NCBI GenBank assembly: GCA_946965045.2
Contig: OX337240.1
Location: 2,604,001-2,668,000, forward strand
DNA: 64,000 nt
From: Epithemia pelagica
Taxonomy: Eukaryota > Bacillariophyta > Bacillariophyceae > Surirellales > Surirellaceae
Direction: 5' to 3'
The notes beneath the pieces are model-generated. The model searched no databases. It was not told where the DNA came from and saw only the letters and a program-made list of their open reading frames with translations. The translations under genes were made by a program, and so were the position numbers. Shown here one piece after another: positions 63,865 to 64,000 of the stretch (positions within the stretch are counted from its first letter, which is position 1; every line of letters starts with the position of its first letter).

Positions 63865-64000
63865 GAAGGTTTATGGCGGCGAACGCAAAATATTGTACGA
63901 CTCTATCGGATCTTTGACTTCTTATCGCTTTAGTTCCATTGAATCCTCCATACAACCCAATTTCGTCAACTTTTTGAAGCAGCCCGAAGCTTACACCAAG
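63851..64000 (+). CDS. Partial ORF overlapping the retropepsin stop, leaves the window
   Basis: ATG 63851 opens a different frame that overlaps the last 14 bp of the retropepsin ORF and remains open for 50 codons to the edge. The product, starting Met-Val-Ile-Ile-Glu-Lys-Val-Tyr-Gly-Gly, has no recognised motif in the visible part. Confidence 0.4.
   Translation, partial: MVIIEKVYGGERKILYDSIGSLTSYRFSSIESSIQPNFVNFLKQPEAYTK

Overview
The window looks like nuclear DNA of a diatom, probably pennate. Support comes from three families of LTR retrotransposon of the diatom Ty1/copia (CoDi-like) type, short spliceosomal introns (73 and 108 bp), a protein whose N-terminus carries the diatom plastid-import motif (signal peptide followed by a Ser-His-Ala|Phe junction), and an HMG-box gene. 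Most of the 64 kb is mobile DNA and its debris; about six host-like genes sit between the elements.

Layout. 1-2923 (minus): a DDE-type transposase ORF running off the left edge. 3.1-23 kb: a tandem segmental duplication. Each unit carries a spermidine-synthase-like gene (5492-6616 and 19804-20919, both minus). Unit A (3675-6757) holds a 489-bp MITE. Unit B (7050-21043) was split by a piggyBac element (8230-12962, TTAA sites) and a copia element (13240-19524). 20.9-23.5 kb is decayed repeat. 23593-25086 is a spliced gene for a secreted, probably GPI-anchored protein. 25.1-28.6 kb holds an 18-bp minisatellite and TPR-gene debris. 28617-34243 is a second copia family with identical LTRs. 34.3-36.4 kb is a broken Gag-like ORF.

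36871-43162 and 59087-62922 are two members of what appears to be an unclassified DNA-transposon family. They share an inverted terminal repeat beginning CATTACGAGCA, and two convergent ORFs: ORF-A (up to about 1,130 codons) and ORF-B (584 aa in the complete copy). The second copy is an internal-deletion derivative. This is my best candidate for an undescribed system.

Between these lie a CAP/SCP-domain gene (43541-44647, minus), a TA-flanked MITE with repeated 18-bp palindromes (45690-46533), a nearly intact copia element of the same family as the one at 13 kb (47150-53441, minus), a plastid-targeted EF-hand membrane-protein gene with a frameshift (53519-55455), and an HMG-box gene (56479-57426, minus). 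A partial duplicate of the EF-hand gene tail lies at 58290-59022. At the right edge is a retropepsin-fold ORF (63214-63864) that overlaps another ORF leaving the window.

The retroelements are dated relative to each other by LTR identity: the 28.6-kb element is youngest (identical 391-bp LTRs), then the 47-kb element, then the 13-kb element (about 5 differences in 234 bp, broken pol). All statements rest on reading and hand translation; no database search was possible.
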